The notes under the pieces: generated by a model | Databases searched by the model: none | What the model was told of the DNA's origin: nothing | What the model saw: only the letters and a program-made list of their open reading frames with translations | DNA from: Gammaproteobacteria bacterium | Lineage (GTDB): Bacteria; Pseudomonadota; Gammaproteobacteria; GCA-001735895 | DNA: 8,665 bases | Direction: 5' to 3' | Assembly: GCA_024763185.1 (NCBI GenBank) | Contig: JANTFY010000090.1 | Span: forward strand, 1-8,665 | Shown here: piece by piece, positions 1-7,378 of the stretch | How the letters are laid out: each line of letters begins with the position of its first letter | Numbering within the stretch: position 1 is the stretch's first letter | Program-made: the position numbers and the translations under genes

Positions 1-9
1 CCCCCCATT

Positions 10-28
10 AAGGTTTTCAGAAAACCTT
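10..28 (-). terminator. possible weak terminator hairpin after the small exported-protein gene
   Basis: A perfect 8-bp inverted repeat, AAGGTTTT and AAAACCTT around a CAG loop, lies 17 bases past the stop codon of the minus-strand gene at 45-455. On the minus strand it is followed by AATGGGGGG and not by a T run, so it is not a textbook intrinsic terminator. A second short inverted repeat (ACCGCT at 34-39, AGCGGT at 53-58) straddles the stop codon. The position suits transcript termination or 3'-end protection, but this is an inference. Confidence 0.3.
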
Positions 29-44
29 GCTAAACCGCTTGTTT

Positions 45-455
45 TTAATAACAGCGGTATTGCTCTTCCACAATCATCTGCACCACTTTGACAATCGGCA
101 TATTCATGATGTCTTCGCCGTACCTTCTTCTCAAGGTCATCATTTTTACTTCAAAGATTTTACCGACATCCTCGATTGACAAATCACCGTTTCCACTGCA
201 TAAAACATGCACGCTGGTCAAATTTGACAGCATCCTGGAGTAAAGCAAATGGGTTTCTATCGCCCCCAGCATATATGCCCTTAAAAACATGACCTTATGC
301 CTGTCGTTTGCTCGAATCGCCTCATCATAATCACGCAGCCGATAGCTATCCGAAGCTTCACCTATTGACGGAATGGTTGGCAGAAACAGCAGACAACCTA
401 ACAACGCAATAACTTTTAACGGTATGCTCATGGGTTTAGATGGTGGGAAAGACAT
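45..455 (-). CDS. small exported protein, possibly Rap1a/Tai-like
   Basis: This ORF encodes 136 residues if it starts at 455. An internal ATG at 431 (residue 9) would give 128 residues, and neither start has a convincing ribosome-binding site. A hydrophobic stretch at about residues 13-29, after Lys14, and an A-S cut site near residue 34 (IGEA/SDS) look like a Sec signal peptide. A lipobox reading of LLGC is less likely because the hydrophobic stretch runs on past the Cys. The mature part is a short alpha-helical domain with a central Cys86 and a penultimate Cys135, which could form a disulfide. The layout YMLGAIE...C...LSIEDVGKI...P...VVQMIVEEQYRC resembles the Rap1a/Tai (type VI immunity-like) domain, where a first Cys is followed by a helix pair and ends in a terminal aromatic-x-C. 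This is recalled by pattern only and was not tested. Single copies of this fold are common outside type VI loci, so no immunity role is claimed. It is 538 bp from moaA, so it is probably its own transcription unit. Confidence 0.75.
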   Translation of the reverse strand: MSFPPSKPMSIPLKVIALLGCLLFLPTIPSIGEASDSYRLRDYDEAIRANDRHKVMFLRAYMLGAIETHLLYSRMLSNLTSVHVLCSGNGDLSIEDVGKIFEVKMMTLRRRYGEDIMNMPIVKVVQMIVEEQYRCY

Positions 456-701
456 TTATTGCCGTTTACAGATAAGTTATGGAGTACGAAATTATATAAG
501 ATTTATACACCATTCATGTGTTTATTCTTGGTGATGCTGAATACCGCGGCAAGAAACATCCATTATCAATAAATAATTACCAGTAATCAAAATAACATCT
601 CTTATTCCATTAATGGCAAGCGGTGTGCATCAACCAGAATTGGCCACAGGTTTCACCCATAAACTGTCAACTGAAGAACACTTTTTTGGTTTTTTAATTT
701 A
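456..701. other. intergenic stretch without a recognised gene
   Basis: This AT-rich stretch lies between the small exported-protein gene and the decayed coding traces behind moaA. Apart from the TATAAT at 491-496, I see no RNA gene, repeat or credible ORF. A plus-strand 60-codon ORF beginning at 613 has no ribosome-binding site and no recognisable content. It also runs antisense to the more protein-like minus-strand traces, so I do not call it a gene. Confidence 0.5.
491..496 (-). promoter_or_regulatory. candidate -10 element for the small exported-protein gene
   Basis: The minus strand reads TATAAT here, a perfect sigma-70 -10 hexamer, about 36 bases before the ATG at 455. No good -35 hexamer is present at 17-18 bp spacing (the bases there read ACATGA or close to it). 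The surrounding DNA is AT-rich. It is a plausible promoter for the 45-455 gene, inferred only from the hexamer and its position. Confidence 0.35.
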
Positions 702-987
702 TCAAACATTAAAGCAGGTTTCGAAGGGTTTAATCCAGTTGGTTATGTCCCGCAAAAACTCTTCTTTTTCTTGGTCTCTGCAACCGCGATTTTAATACTG
801 TAGGGTGCTGCTTCAGCAGCATGTTGCAAAGGAATCCAATTTGATAACCGGGGTTGACCCATTTATTTACCTTCATCCAGATTTATAAGGTAATCGAAAA
901 CAATGTTTGTCTGGTTCAACGGCAGGAATAAGGGCGACGCTGGCAGTGGATCGATTATAGTTTTCAATCGTTGTTCGTTGTGGCCAT
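702..987 (-). pseudogene. traces of a decayed or frameshifted small gene behind moaA
   Basis: Three minus-strand pieces read like protein but are broken by stops and frame changes. An ATG at 987, 10 bases after GGAGG, opens only seven codons (MATTNND). One frame away, about 967-866 reads LKTIIDPLPASP...NIVFDYLINLDEGK and stops at TAA (865-863). The next codon in the same frame is ATG (862). It has AAGG seven bases upstream and encodes 39 residues to a TAA at 745-743, containing NWIPLQHAAEAAPYSIKIAV. After an A/G-rich run at about 758-776, another frame continues with KEEFLRDITNWIKPFETCFNV and a stop at 704-702. Read as one chain, this would be a protein of roughly 95 residues carrying two frameshifts and a nonsense codon. 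Alternatives are one or two real small proteins (743-862 is the best candidate), sequencing errors, or chance. I recognise no family. Confidence 0.35.
806..821. repeat. perfect GC-rich hairpin
   Basis: TGCTGCT and AGCAGCA form a perfect 7-bp inverted repeat around TC. No T run follows on either strand, so it is not an intrinsic terminator. It falls inside the 39-codon minus-strand ORF, where it encodes the alanine-rich HAAEAA stretch, so it may only reflect alternating GCT and GCA codons. No function is proposed. Confidence 0.4.
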
Positions 988-1003
988 CGGAGATTAGCCT
1001 CCG
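988..1003 (-). promoter_or_regulatory. hairpin over the moaA stop codon that covers a Shine-Dalgarno sequence
   Basis: On the minus strand CGGAG pairs with CTCCG across a loop containing the moaA stop TAA. The upstream arm includes most of GGAGG, which codes for the last Gly-Gly of MoaA and would also serve as ribosome-binding site for the ATG at 987. A ribosome finishing moaA would melt the stem, so this could couple translation of a downstream ORF to moaA. That ORF is now only seven codons long. The stem is visible in the sequence; the coupling role is inference. Confidence 0.3.
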
Positions 1004-1977
1004 GTCAATGACATTATCCGAACCTCTTTTCCCGGCTGAGACACAAAATCATGCTGTTGTGGTTTTAACGCCAATGCTTCGCTAATAGCATTTACAAGCC
1101 CATCATCACTGATCCCTCGGCGTAATAGAGGACGTAATTCATAACGATCTGACTGTCCGAGGCACAAATACAATGTGCCATCAACACTCAGACGAATGCG
1201 GTTACAGGTTTCGCAGAAATGCTGTGAAATCGGGCTGATGAATCCAATCCGCAAATCAGTCCCGCTGACTTGTACATAGTGTGCAGGCCCACCACCGGGC
1301 ATCATTGCCGGTAGTAATTCAAATCGCTGCTCCAACCAGTGACGTACCTCGGTCAATGGCATGTAATACTTGCCCGCGGCCTTTCCAGTGCTGCCCATAG
1401 GCATGGTTTCAATGAAGCGCAGGGTGAAGTCATGCTCAATACAAAATTCAACCATACGATCAAATTCGTCATCGTTGAGCCTTTTTAGTGCCAGCATATT
1501 GATTTTGACAGGATTGAAGCCTGCTGATTTGGCAGCCATCAAACCCTTGAGCACCGGTTTTAATTCAGTACCGGTTATATCACGAAAGCGCTTTTCCTGC
1601 AGACTATCTAGACTGACATTGATTCGACTAATCCCGGCTACTTTCAAATCAAGTGCATGATGCTCGAGAAGGCTGGCATTGGTGCTGAGAGAAAGATCGT
1701 CGACACCATCGATGGATGAAAGCTGAGAGACTAAATCTGTAATACCCCTTCTAACTAGAGGTTCACCACCCGTTAGCCTGAAGTGCGAAACACCCATTTC
1801 AGAGAAAATCCGAACAATGCGCTGGATCTCATTAAAGCTAAGCCATTCGTCAGGTGTCCGGAAATTCTTGAAGCCTTTCGGTATGCAATAGAAACAGCGC
1901 ATGTTGCATTTGTCAGTGAGTGACAAACGCAAGTAATCAACGCGCCTACCAAATGGATCTATCAACCCCTCAGTCAT
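994..1977 (-). CDS. moaA: GTP 3',8-cyclase MoaA (molybdenum cofactor biosynthesis)
   Basis: MoaA is a radical SAM enzyme of the cytoplasm. It converts GTP to 3',8-cyclo-7,8-dihydro-GTP, which MoaC turns into cyclic pyranopterin monophosphate, the first stable molybdopterin precursor. The 327-residue product has the usual family length. The radical SAM [4Fe-4S] cysteines are Cys24, Cys28 and Cys31 in CNMRCFYC. The SAM-binding LTGGEPL motif is at 68-74. The second, substrate-side cluster is made by Cys255, Cys258 (CETCNRIRLS) and Cys272. The C-terminal Gly-Gly needed for activity is intact (MSLTGG). The start at 1977 is preceded by TAAGG eight bases upstream, overlapping the napC stop codon, and only 10 bases separate the genes. 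Moa genes usually sit in their own moa operon, so this position behind napC suggests cofactor synthesis is co-expressed with NapA. Whether another moaA exists elsewhere in the genome cannot be seen. Confidence 0.97.
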   Translation of the reverse strand: MTEGLIDPFGRRVDYLRLSLTDKCNMRCFYCIPKGFKNFRTPDEWLSFNEIQRIVRIFSEMGVSHFRLTGGEPLVRRGITDLVSQLSSIDGVDDLSLSTNASLLEHHALDLKVAGISRINVSLDSLQEKRFRDITGTELKPVLKGLMAAKSAGFNPVKINMLALKRLNDDEFDRMVEFCIEHDFTLRFIETMPMGSTGKAAGKYYMPLTEVRHWLEQRFELLPAMMPGGGPAHYVQVSGTDLRIGFISPISQHFCETCNRIRLSVDGTLYLCLGQSDRYELRPLLRRGISDDGLVNAISEALALKPQQHDFVSQPGKEVRIMSLTGG

Positions 1978-1987
1978 CAGACTAACC

Positions 1988-2560
1988 TTAGTGAGCTCTT
2001 AAAACCGCACTGGCATCCTCTTCAGACATATCCGGCAACTGGTGCGCAATGCCTTTGTGACAATCGATACAGGTTAAGCCATTGGCAAAACCCTGTTCAT
2101 GCTCCTTGTGGCCTCGACGCCCCTGTTTTACAAAATCCATGGAGTCGTAATCGTGACAGTTACGGCATTCACGTGAATCTGTTTCTTTCATGGTTTGCCA
2201 GACATTGCGAGCCAGTTCCAAGCGCTTGGCTTCATATTTTTCGCGGGTATCGATAGTGCCGAGAACCTTGTGATACAGCTCGTTGCTGGCTTTGATTTTA
2301 CGAACCACCTTATGCACCCATTCTTTGGGTACATGACAGTCCGGGCATGTTGCTCGTACACCGGTACGATTGGAGTAATGTGGGGTTTCAATATACTCCT
2401 GGTAAACATTGTCCCTCATTTCATGACAAGAAATGCAAAACTCCTCGGTATTGGTCGCCTCCATCGCCCAGTTAAACCCACCCCAGAACAGAATACCCAC
2501 GACAAATGCAACGAAAAGCACACCGACGGAAGCACCTGCTATTTTCATTTTGTTACTCAT
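1988..2560 (-). CDS. napC: NapC, membrane-anchored tetraheme c-type cytochrome
   Basis: NapC belongs to the NapC/NirT quinol dehydrogenase family. It oxidises quinol at the periplasmic face of the inner membrane and passes electrons to the NapB-NapA complex. The product has 190 residues. One transmembrane anchor spans about residues 7-29. Four CxxCH heme sites lie at Cys42 (CISCH), Cys72 (CPDCH), Cys132 (CRNCH) and Cys164 (CIDCH). Met48 in CHEM is the expected distal ligand of heme 1. The start at 2560 has GGAG eight bases upstream, and the gap to napB is 24 bases. The length and heme spacing fit NapC better than the longer pentaheme TorC/NrfB-type proteins. Heme attachment needs a Ccm system, and no ccm gene is in the window. 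Confidence 0.97.
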   Translation of the reverse strand: MSNKMKIAGASVGVLFVAFVVGILFWGGFNWAMEATNTEEFCISCHEMRDNVYQEYIETPHYSNRTGVRATCPDCHVPKEWVHKVVRKIKASNELYHKVLGTIDTREKYEAKRLELARNVWQTMKETDSRECRNCHDYDSMDFVKQGRRGHKEHEQGFANGLTCIDCHKGIAHQLPDMSEEDASAVLRAH

Positions 2561-2584
2561 TGACTTATCTCCGCCATTTGGCTG

Positions 2585-3025
2585 TTACCGTATTTTCATG
2601 GCCTCTACAGGGCTGAAAGTATTCTCTACCAGAGGACGAGCATCTGCCTGGGGCACATGACATTGCTGGCAGAAATATCGCCGCGCTGAAACATTGGACA
2701 TTACGGCACCATCACGACTCTCAAAATGAGTCTGGCTGATTTTGGTTGCATTATGTGCCTTGTAGTTACTCCAGCTATGGCAGCCAAGACACTTGTTGTG
2801 CTTGATATTAACCTTGTATCCTTCCACTTTATGCGGGATCAACGGAGGTTGTTGCAGGTAATCCCGAACAATCGGGGGGCGGTCTTTGATATAGGGTTTG
2901 ATTTCAGGCGCAGAGCTATCATTTTCGATGCTTCTATCCCTGAGCGAAGTAATTTCAGCAGAACCCGGTGAGGCGACTGCGAACATCAAAAAAAGCGCTA
3001 GTAAATTGAATAGATTTTTTTTCAT
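2585..3025 (-). CDS. napB: NapB, periplasmic diheme cytochrome c subunit of nitrate reductase
   Basis: NapB is the small subunit of the periplasmic nitrate reductase and relays electrons from NapC to the NapA iron-sulfur cluster. I place the start at the ATG at 3025, giving 146 residues (E. coli NapB has 149). It is preceded by AGAGG seven bases upstream and gives a clean signal peptide (MKKNLF...LFLMFAVASPGSA/EIT, cut near residue 23). The open frame extends 30 codons further upstream, but that part lies inside napH. Two heme sites are present at Cys79 (CLGCH) and Cys119 (CQQCH). His65 in PPLIPH and a second His, perhaps His76 or His100, are likely distal heme ligands. The start overlaps the napH stop as ATGA, a sign of translational coupling. 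Confidence 0.96.
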   Translation of the reverse strand: MKKNLFNLLALFLMFAVASPGSAEITSLRDRSIENDSSAPEIKPYIKDRPPIVRDYLQQPPLIPHKVEGYKVNIKHNKCLGCHSWSNYKAHNATKISQTHFESRDGAVMSNVSARRYFCQQCHVPQADARPLVENTFSPVEAMKIR

Positions 3026-3924
3026 GACATGACCTCTTCTTGGTTTGAGTTTCCCCTTGATTCTGGAAGTTGATTGGAAAAACGTGTTGAGATAACAAAA
3101 ACATCCTTGGCACAAACATCAATACAGCGCCCGCAATTGGTGCACTGGCCGGATAAAATGACCGGTCCCAGGTTTCTTTCAGCACCTTTCAGCGCAGGCT
3201 TGATAACCTGTTGTTCAGGACAAATCGCGAAACAGTCGAGACAATCATCGCACTCCTGACGTCTGGCAGCAGAAATTCTTACCAGGGATAGCTTGCCGAT
3301 GAGGCTGTAGAAGGCACCTACCGGGCAGAGATGGCCGCACCAGGCATTGTGGGCAACCAGCAAATCGAGCAAAAAGATAGCAAATATAACGCCCCAGCCT
3401 ATTCCCATGCCAAAAATCAGGCCTCGATAAACCAGAGACACGGGGTTGACCAGTTCCCATATGATACTGCCGGTAGTCGCGGCCAGGAGCAATATAGCCA
3501 GCAACATCCAGTAACGGGCTTGCCGCGAATATGTCGTTCCCCCTTTCAAACGAAACTTGCGTCGTAACCAGGCGGCTGCATCGGTAACCATGTTGATCGG
3601 GCAGACCCATGAACAAAACACACGACCACCGACAACAAAATAGAAAAGCAAAACGATGGCAGCACCTATTAAACCAGCCTGAACAGGCAGGTTTCCGGTC
3701 AAAAGCGTTTGCAGGAAAACCAACGGATCAGTCAGCGGCAGAATGTCCAGGGTCAGGCTCGAAGCCATATTGCCTTTGACTATCCATACACCGAACAAGG
3801 GTCCCGTTAAAAACAGGGCTATGATTAATAGCTGGCTCAAACGCCTAAACAACAGATAGCGATGAGCAGACAGCCATCCTTTCGATTTTACCGCTTCAGC
3901 ACCGGGGAATTCGCCTTTTTGCAT
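3022..3924 (-). CDS. napH: NapH, membrane iron-sulfur quinol dehydrogenase component
   Basis: NapH is an inner-membrane ferredoxin-like protein that, with NapG, forms an alternative quinol-oxidising path to periplasmic nitrate reductase. The 300-residue product has four likely membrane segments, at about 27-47, 80-99, 136-157 and 167-190. Two CxxxCP motifs typical of the NapH/NosR/RdxA group occur at Cys104-Cys108 (CSWVCP) and Cys196-Cys200 (CGHLCP). Two [4Fe-4S] ferredoxin motifs follow in the C-terminal domain, at Cys225/228/231/235 and Cys261/264/267/271. The start codon shares one base with the napG stop (TGATG) and has GGAGGGG five bases upstream. The order napG-napH-napB-napC matches E. 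coli. Confidence 0.96.
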   Translation of the reverse strand: MQKGEFPGAEAVKSKGWLSAHRYLLFRRLSQLLIIALFLTGPLFGVWIVKGNMASSLTLDILPLTDPLVFLQTLLTGNLPVQAGLIGAAIVLLFYFVVGGRVFCSWVCPINMVTDAAAWLRRKFRLKGGTTYSRQARYWMLLAILLLAATTGSIIWELVNPVSLVYRGLIFGMGIGWGVIFAIFLLDLLVAHNAWCGHLCPVGAFYSLIGKLSLVRISAARRQECDDCLDCFAICPEQQVIKPALKGAERNLGPVILSGQCTNCGRCIDVCAKDVFVISTRFSNQLPESRGNSNQEEVMS

Positions 3925-4781
3925 CAGATCCCCTCCTTGTTTCGATTAAGGGTATCGAGTGGGTTGCTGGAAAAAGGCTGATCAGCTGGTTCCTCGATTA
4001 ATCCTTCTCCGCCATAATCGTAAGTCATTCCTTCCGGCAGGTTGTATTGATGAGGCACATCCGGTGTGACCAGTGGTTCACCCAGATTTTTTTGTTGCTC
4101 CCAGCCCAGGCGATAATGTTTGCCAAGCTCGCCTTTTGCCAATGCCAGAGGGAACACCTTGATCGCAGCTTCATCGAGAATACAAGCCTGTTCACACTTG
4201 CCACAGCCAGTACAGGCATCTGAATGAACGACAGGGATAAACAGGGCATGTTTTCCGCTGCGATCGTTGTGCTGATAATCCAGAGTGATGGCCTTGTTCC
4301 TGATCGGACAGACATTGAAACAAACTTCGCATCGTAGTCCCTGAAAAGCGATGCAGGCTTCCTGGTCCACTACCACTGCCAAGCCCATACGCGAATCATC
4401 GATATTGGTCAGTTCATGATCCAGCGCTGAAGTCGGACAGGCGACCACGCAGGGAATGTCTTCACACATTTCACAGGGAATATCCCGCGCAATAAAATAA
4501 GGTGTACCCAGTGCGATCTCATCACCTAACTCTGCCAGCTTCAAGGTATCGTAGGGACAATCGCGCACACATAAACCGCAGCGGATGCAGGCACCCAGAA
4601 AGTCGCTCTCATCACCGGCTCCTGGAGGGCGGATTGCCGTTGATGGCAAAGCCTTGGCCTGACGCTGGTATACTACCAGCGCCAGGGAAACCAGGCAGAC
4701 ACCGGATGCAGTGCGTAGCGTATCAGTGAGAAAACGCCGACGTTTTACGTCGACTTTATCTTGCTTGGATTTCTTATCCAT
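3924..4781 (-). CDS. napG: NapG, periplasmic ferredoxin-type quinol dehydrogenase subunit
   Basis: NapG carries electrons from NapH toward nitrate reductase. A twin-arginine signal (KRRRFLTDTLRTASG, near residues 13-27) sends it folded to the periplasm. Counting from the ATG at 4781 (285 residues), four [4Fe-4S] cysteine sets are visible: 65/68/71/75, 103/106/111/115, 143/151/154/158 and 190/193/196/200. A GTG one codon upstream (4784) is an alternative start. It is nine bases after GGGG, against 12 for the ATG, so the choice is uncertain by one residue. Compared with E. coli NapG as I remember it (231 residues), this protein has about 55 extra C-terminal residues after HYRLGWEQQ, rich in Pro, Gly, Glu and Asp. 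Napa ends 25 bases upstream, and napH overlaps the stop. Confidence 0.96.
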   Translation of the reverse strand: MDKKSKQDKVDVKRRRFLTDTLRTASGVCLVSLALVVYQRQAKALPSTAIRPPGAGDESDFLGACIRCGLCVRDCPYDTLKLAELGDEIALGTPYFIARDIPCEMCEDIPCVVACPTSALDHELTNIDDSRMGLAVVVDQEACIAFQGLRCEVCFNVCPIRNKAITLDYQHNDRSGKHALFIPVVHSDACTGCGKCEQACILDEAAIKVFPLALAKGELGKHYRLGWEQQKNLGEPLVTPDVPHQYNLPEGMTYDYGGEGLIEEPADQPFSSNPLDTLNRNKEGI

Positions 4782-4806
4782 CACTGACTATAACCCCAGT
4801 ATTGCC

Positions 4807-7344
4807 TCAAGCCTTGGTGATCTTGACTGCAGTCTTTTTAAAGTCAGTCTCTTTGGACAGTGGATCGGTAGCATCCAGGGTCAACTTGTTCACCAGCCTG
4901 CTGGCGTCAAACCAGGGCACAAACACCAGTCCCTGGGGTACTTTATTACGCCCACGTGTTTCAACACGGCAAACGATTTCACCACGGCGACTGGCAATCT
5001 TGGCTGCCATGCCCCGCTTGAGACCCCGTTTCTTGGCATCGGCCGGATGCATATAAAGCAGCGCATCAGGAACGGCCTTGTAGAGTTCAGGAACACGGCG
5101 AGTCATCGAGCCTGAATGCCAATGCTCAAGCACGCGACCAGTGGTCATCCACAGGTCATATTCGTTATCCGGCACCTCGTGAGGTGGTTCATAAGGTGCG
5201 GTTATGATATTGGCTTTCATATCTGGTTTGCCATAAAATTCAACACCGGCCCCTTTTTTCACGTGTGGGTCATAACCCTCGCGGTAACGCCACAATGTTT
5301 CCTTACCATCAATAACCGGCCAACGCAGTCCGCGTGCTTTGTGATAGGCATCGAACTCTGCCAGCTCATGACCAATCTTGGGTCCTTCGAAACCGAAGCG
5401 ACGATATTCCTCATACAGTCCTTTCTGCAGATAGAACCCAAAGTGTTCCATTTCATCGTTTTCATAGTTATTGCCACGATCATCGGTAACAATCTGTCTA
5501 TCGAATTTATCGACCTGACCATTTGCGTATAACACGTCAAACAAGGTCTTTCCTTTATACTCCGGCATTTTTTCCAGCAACTCTGCAGGCCAGACATCTT
5601 CCACCTTGAAGTATTTTGAAAATTCGACAGTCTGCCAGACGTCTGACCGGGCTTCGCCCGGGGCCTTAACCTGTTGGCGCCAGAACTGGGTACGACGTTC
5701 AGCATTGCCGTAGGCACCCTCTTTTTCAGTCCACATTGCGGTAGGCAAAATCAGATCAGCGGCAGTAGCCGAAACTGTTGGATAGGGGTCAGAGACAACA
5801 ACAAATGCTTCAGGGTTTCTCCAGCCGGGATACATCTCATCATTGATATTTGGGCCGGCCTGCATATTGTTGTTGCATTGCACCCAGTAGCAGTTCAGCT
5901 TGCCATCTTTAAGCATGCGGCTTTGTAATACCGCGTGATAACCAACCTTGCCAGGAATTGTACCTTCAGGGACTTTCCAGATTTTTTCTGCCAGGTCACG
6001 ATGCGCTTTCTTGGCGACCACGTAATCGGCTGGCAGACGATGGGCAAATGTTCCGACTTCACGAGCGGTGCCGCAGGCTGAAGGCTGGCCAGTCAATGAA
6101 AATGGTCCATTTCCCGGTTCGGAAATCTTGCCGGTCAGCAAATGTACGTTGTAGCAAAGGCCATTGACCCATACGCCGCGTGTATGCTGGTTAAATCCCA
6201 TGGTCCAGTAGGACACGACTTTTTTCTTGGGGTCAGCATATATCTTGGCCAGCTTTTCGAGCTTCTCTGCGGGTACCTTGGACAGTTCAGCCACATATTC
6301 GAGAGTGTAGGGTTCAAGTGATTTCTTGTATTCCTCGAAGTCGATCTTGCTCAGTTTTCCTTTACCGGCATTCTTGGCGTTCTTTTCACGCTCATCCGTA
6401 GGACGTAATCCATAGCCAATATCCGTTGGTGTTTTGGTGAAATTGACATGAGCGTTAACGAAATCCCAATTCACCGCATCATTATCAATGATGTACTTGG
6501 CAATGTAGTTAAGGATTGCAAGATCAGTCTGTGGTTCGAAGATCATGCCATTATCGGCAAGTTCAAAACTGCGATGTTCGTATGTAGATAATACATGGAC
6601 TTCACAACCGGGTTTGGTCAGACGTGTATCAGTCAGGCGTGACCAGAGAATCGGATGCATTTCGGCCATGTTTGAACCCCAAAGTACGAAGGCATCTGCA
6701 TGCTCGAGGTCATCATAGCAGCCCATCGGTTCGTCAGCGCCAAAAGCGCGAATAAATGCACCCACTGCAGAAGCCATACAATGGCGTGCATTAGGATCGA
6801 TGTTATTGGAACGGAAGCCAGCTTTATATAGCTTGGAGGCCGCATAGCCTTCCCATATCGTCCATTGACCGGAACCGAACATCCCTACCCGGGATGTAAT
6901 CTGATTAATGGGTTTACCCGCATTTTCTTCGTTGGATTTCTTGATGGCTGACTTCCACTTTTCAGCCATTATTCTGAAGGCTTCGTCCCAGCTAACGGGC
7001 TCGAAATCTCCTTCTTTGTTATAAGAGCCTCCGGATTTTCTCAGTAATGGCTGGGTTAAACGGTCCTTGCCGTACATTATCTTTGGCAGGAAATAGCCCT
7101 TGATACAGTTCAACCCCCTGTTCACGGGAGCTTCGGGATCACCCTGTGAGGCCACCACTCGTCCATTCTTGGTGCCGACCAGTACCGAACAACCGGTACC
7201 ACAAAAACGACAGGCCGCCTTATCCCACCGAATATCGGTATCAGCAGCATTTGCCTGTTGAATGCCTGGGATCGTTACACCTGCTACCGCAGCAGTCGCA
7301 GCAACTGCATTCGTTTTCATAAATTCGCGTCTAGTCTGTTTCAT
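4807..7344 (-). CDS. napA: NapA, catalytic subunit of periplasmic nitrate reductase
   Basis: NapA reduces nitrate to nitrite in the periplasm with a Mo-bis-molybdopterin guanine dinucleotide cofactor and one [4Fe-4S] cluster. The 845-residue product begins with a twin-arginine signal (TRREFMK, residues 4-10, then a hydrophobic stretch and an ANA/AD cut site near 33). The cluster cysteines are Cys45, Cys48, Cys52 and Cys80. The molybdenum ligand is Cys189 in NARHCMASAV. The C-terminal cofactor-binding part shows TTGRVLEHWHSGSMTRR, typical of NapA. A Cys ligand and this tail separate it from formate dehydrogenases, which use selenocysteine or Cys in another setting, and from membrane NarG, which uses Asp. 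The start at 7344 has AGGAG eight bases upstream. NapD, encoded 34 bases upstream, binds the NapA signal peptide during maturation. The reading frame is uninterrupted. Confidence 0.98.
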   Translation of the reverse strand: MKQTRREFMKTNAVAATAAVAGVTIPGIQQANAADTDIRWDKAACRFCGTGCSVLVGTKNGRVVASQGDPEAPVNRGLNCIKGYFLPKIMYGKDRLTQPLLRKSGGSYNKEGDFEPVSWDEAFRIMAEKWKSAIKKSNEENAGKPINQITSRVGMFGSGQWTIWEGYAASKLYKAGFRSNNIDPNARHCMASAVGAFIRAFGADEPMGCYDDLEHADAFVLWGSNMAEMHPILWSRLTDTRLTKPGCEVHVLSTYEHRSFELADNGMIFEPQTDLAILNYIAKYIIDNDAVNWDFVNAHVNFTKTPTDIGYGLRPTDEREKNAKNAGKGKLSKIDFEEYKKSLEPYTLEYVAELSKVPAEKLEKLAKIYADPKKKVVSYWTMGFNQHTRGVWVNGLCYNVHLLTGKISEPGNGPFSLTGQPSACGTAREVGTFAHRLPADYVVAKKAHRDLAEKIWKVPEGTIPGKVGYHAVLQSRMLKDGKLNCYWVQCNNNMQAGPNINDEMYPGWRNPEAFVVVSDPYPTVSATAADLILPTAMWTEKEGAYGNAERRTQFWRQQVKAPGEARSDVWQTVEFSKYFKVEDVWPAELLEKMPEYKGKTLFDVLYANGQVDKFDRQIVTDDRGNNYENDEMEHFGFYLQKGLYEEYRRFGFEGPKIGHELAEFDAYHKARGLRWPVIDGKETLWRYREGYDPHVKKGAGVEFYGKPDMKANIITAPYEPPHEVPDNEYDLWMTTGRVLEHWHSGSMTRRVPELYKAVPDALLYMHPADAKKRGLKRGMAAKIASRRGEIVCRVETRGRNKVPQGLVFVPWFDASRLVNKLTLDATDPLSKETDFKKTAVKITKA

Positions 7345-7378
7345 CGTGTCAACTCCTGGTTTCTTAATAGCTGCTGTT

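Noticed and set aside
613..795. Plus-strand 60-codon ORF between the small exported-protein gene and moaA
   Set aside because: It has no ribosome-binding site and no recognisable content, and it is antisense to the more protein-like minus-strand pieces.
806..821. Hairpin behind moaA as the operon terminator
   Set aside because: The stem is perfect, but no T run follows on either strand, so an intrinsic terminator is not supported.
903..1085. Plus-strand 60-codon ORF over the end of moaA
   Set aside because: It overlaps the conserved C-terminal codons of moaA on the other strand and has no ribosome-binding site, so it is a shadow.
2195..2563. Plus-strand 122-codon ORF across napC
   Set aside because: It lies wholly antisense to the four heme motifs of napC and shows no independent coding signal.
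3026..3115. Upstream extension of the napB reading frame (30 codons)
   Set aside because: It lies inside napH, lacks a signal peptide, and the ATG at 3025 has a good ribosome-binding site and gives a normal NapB length.
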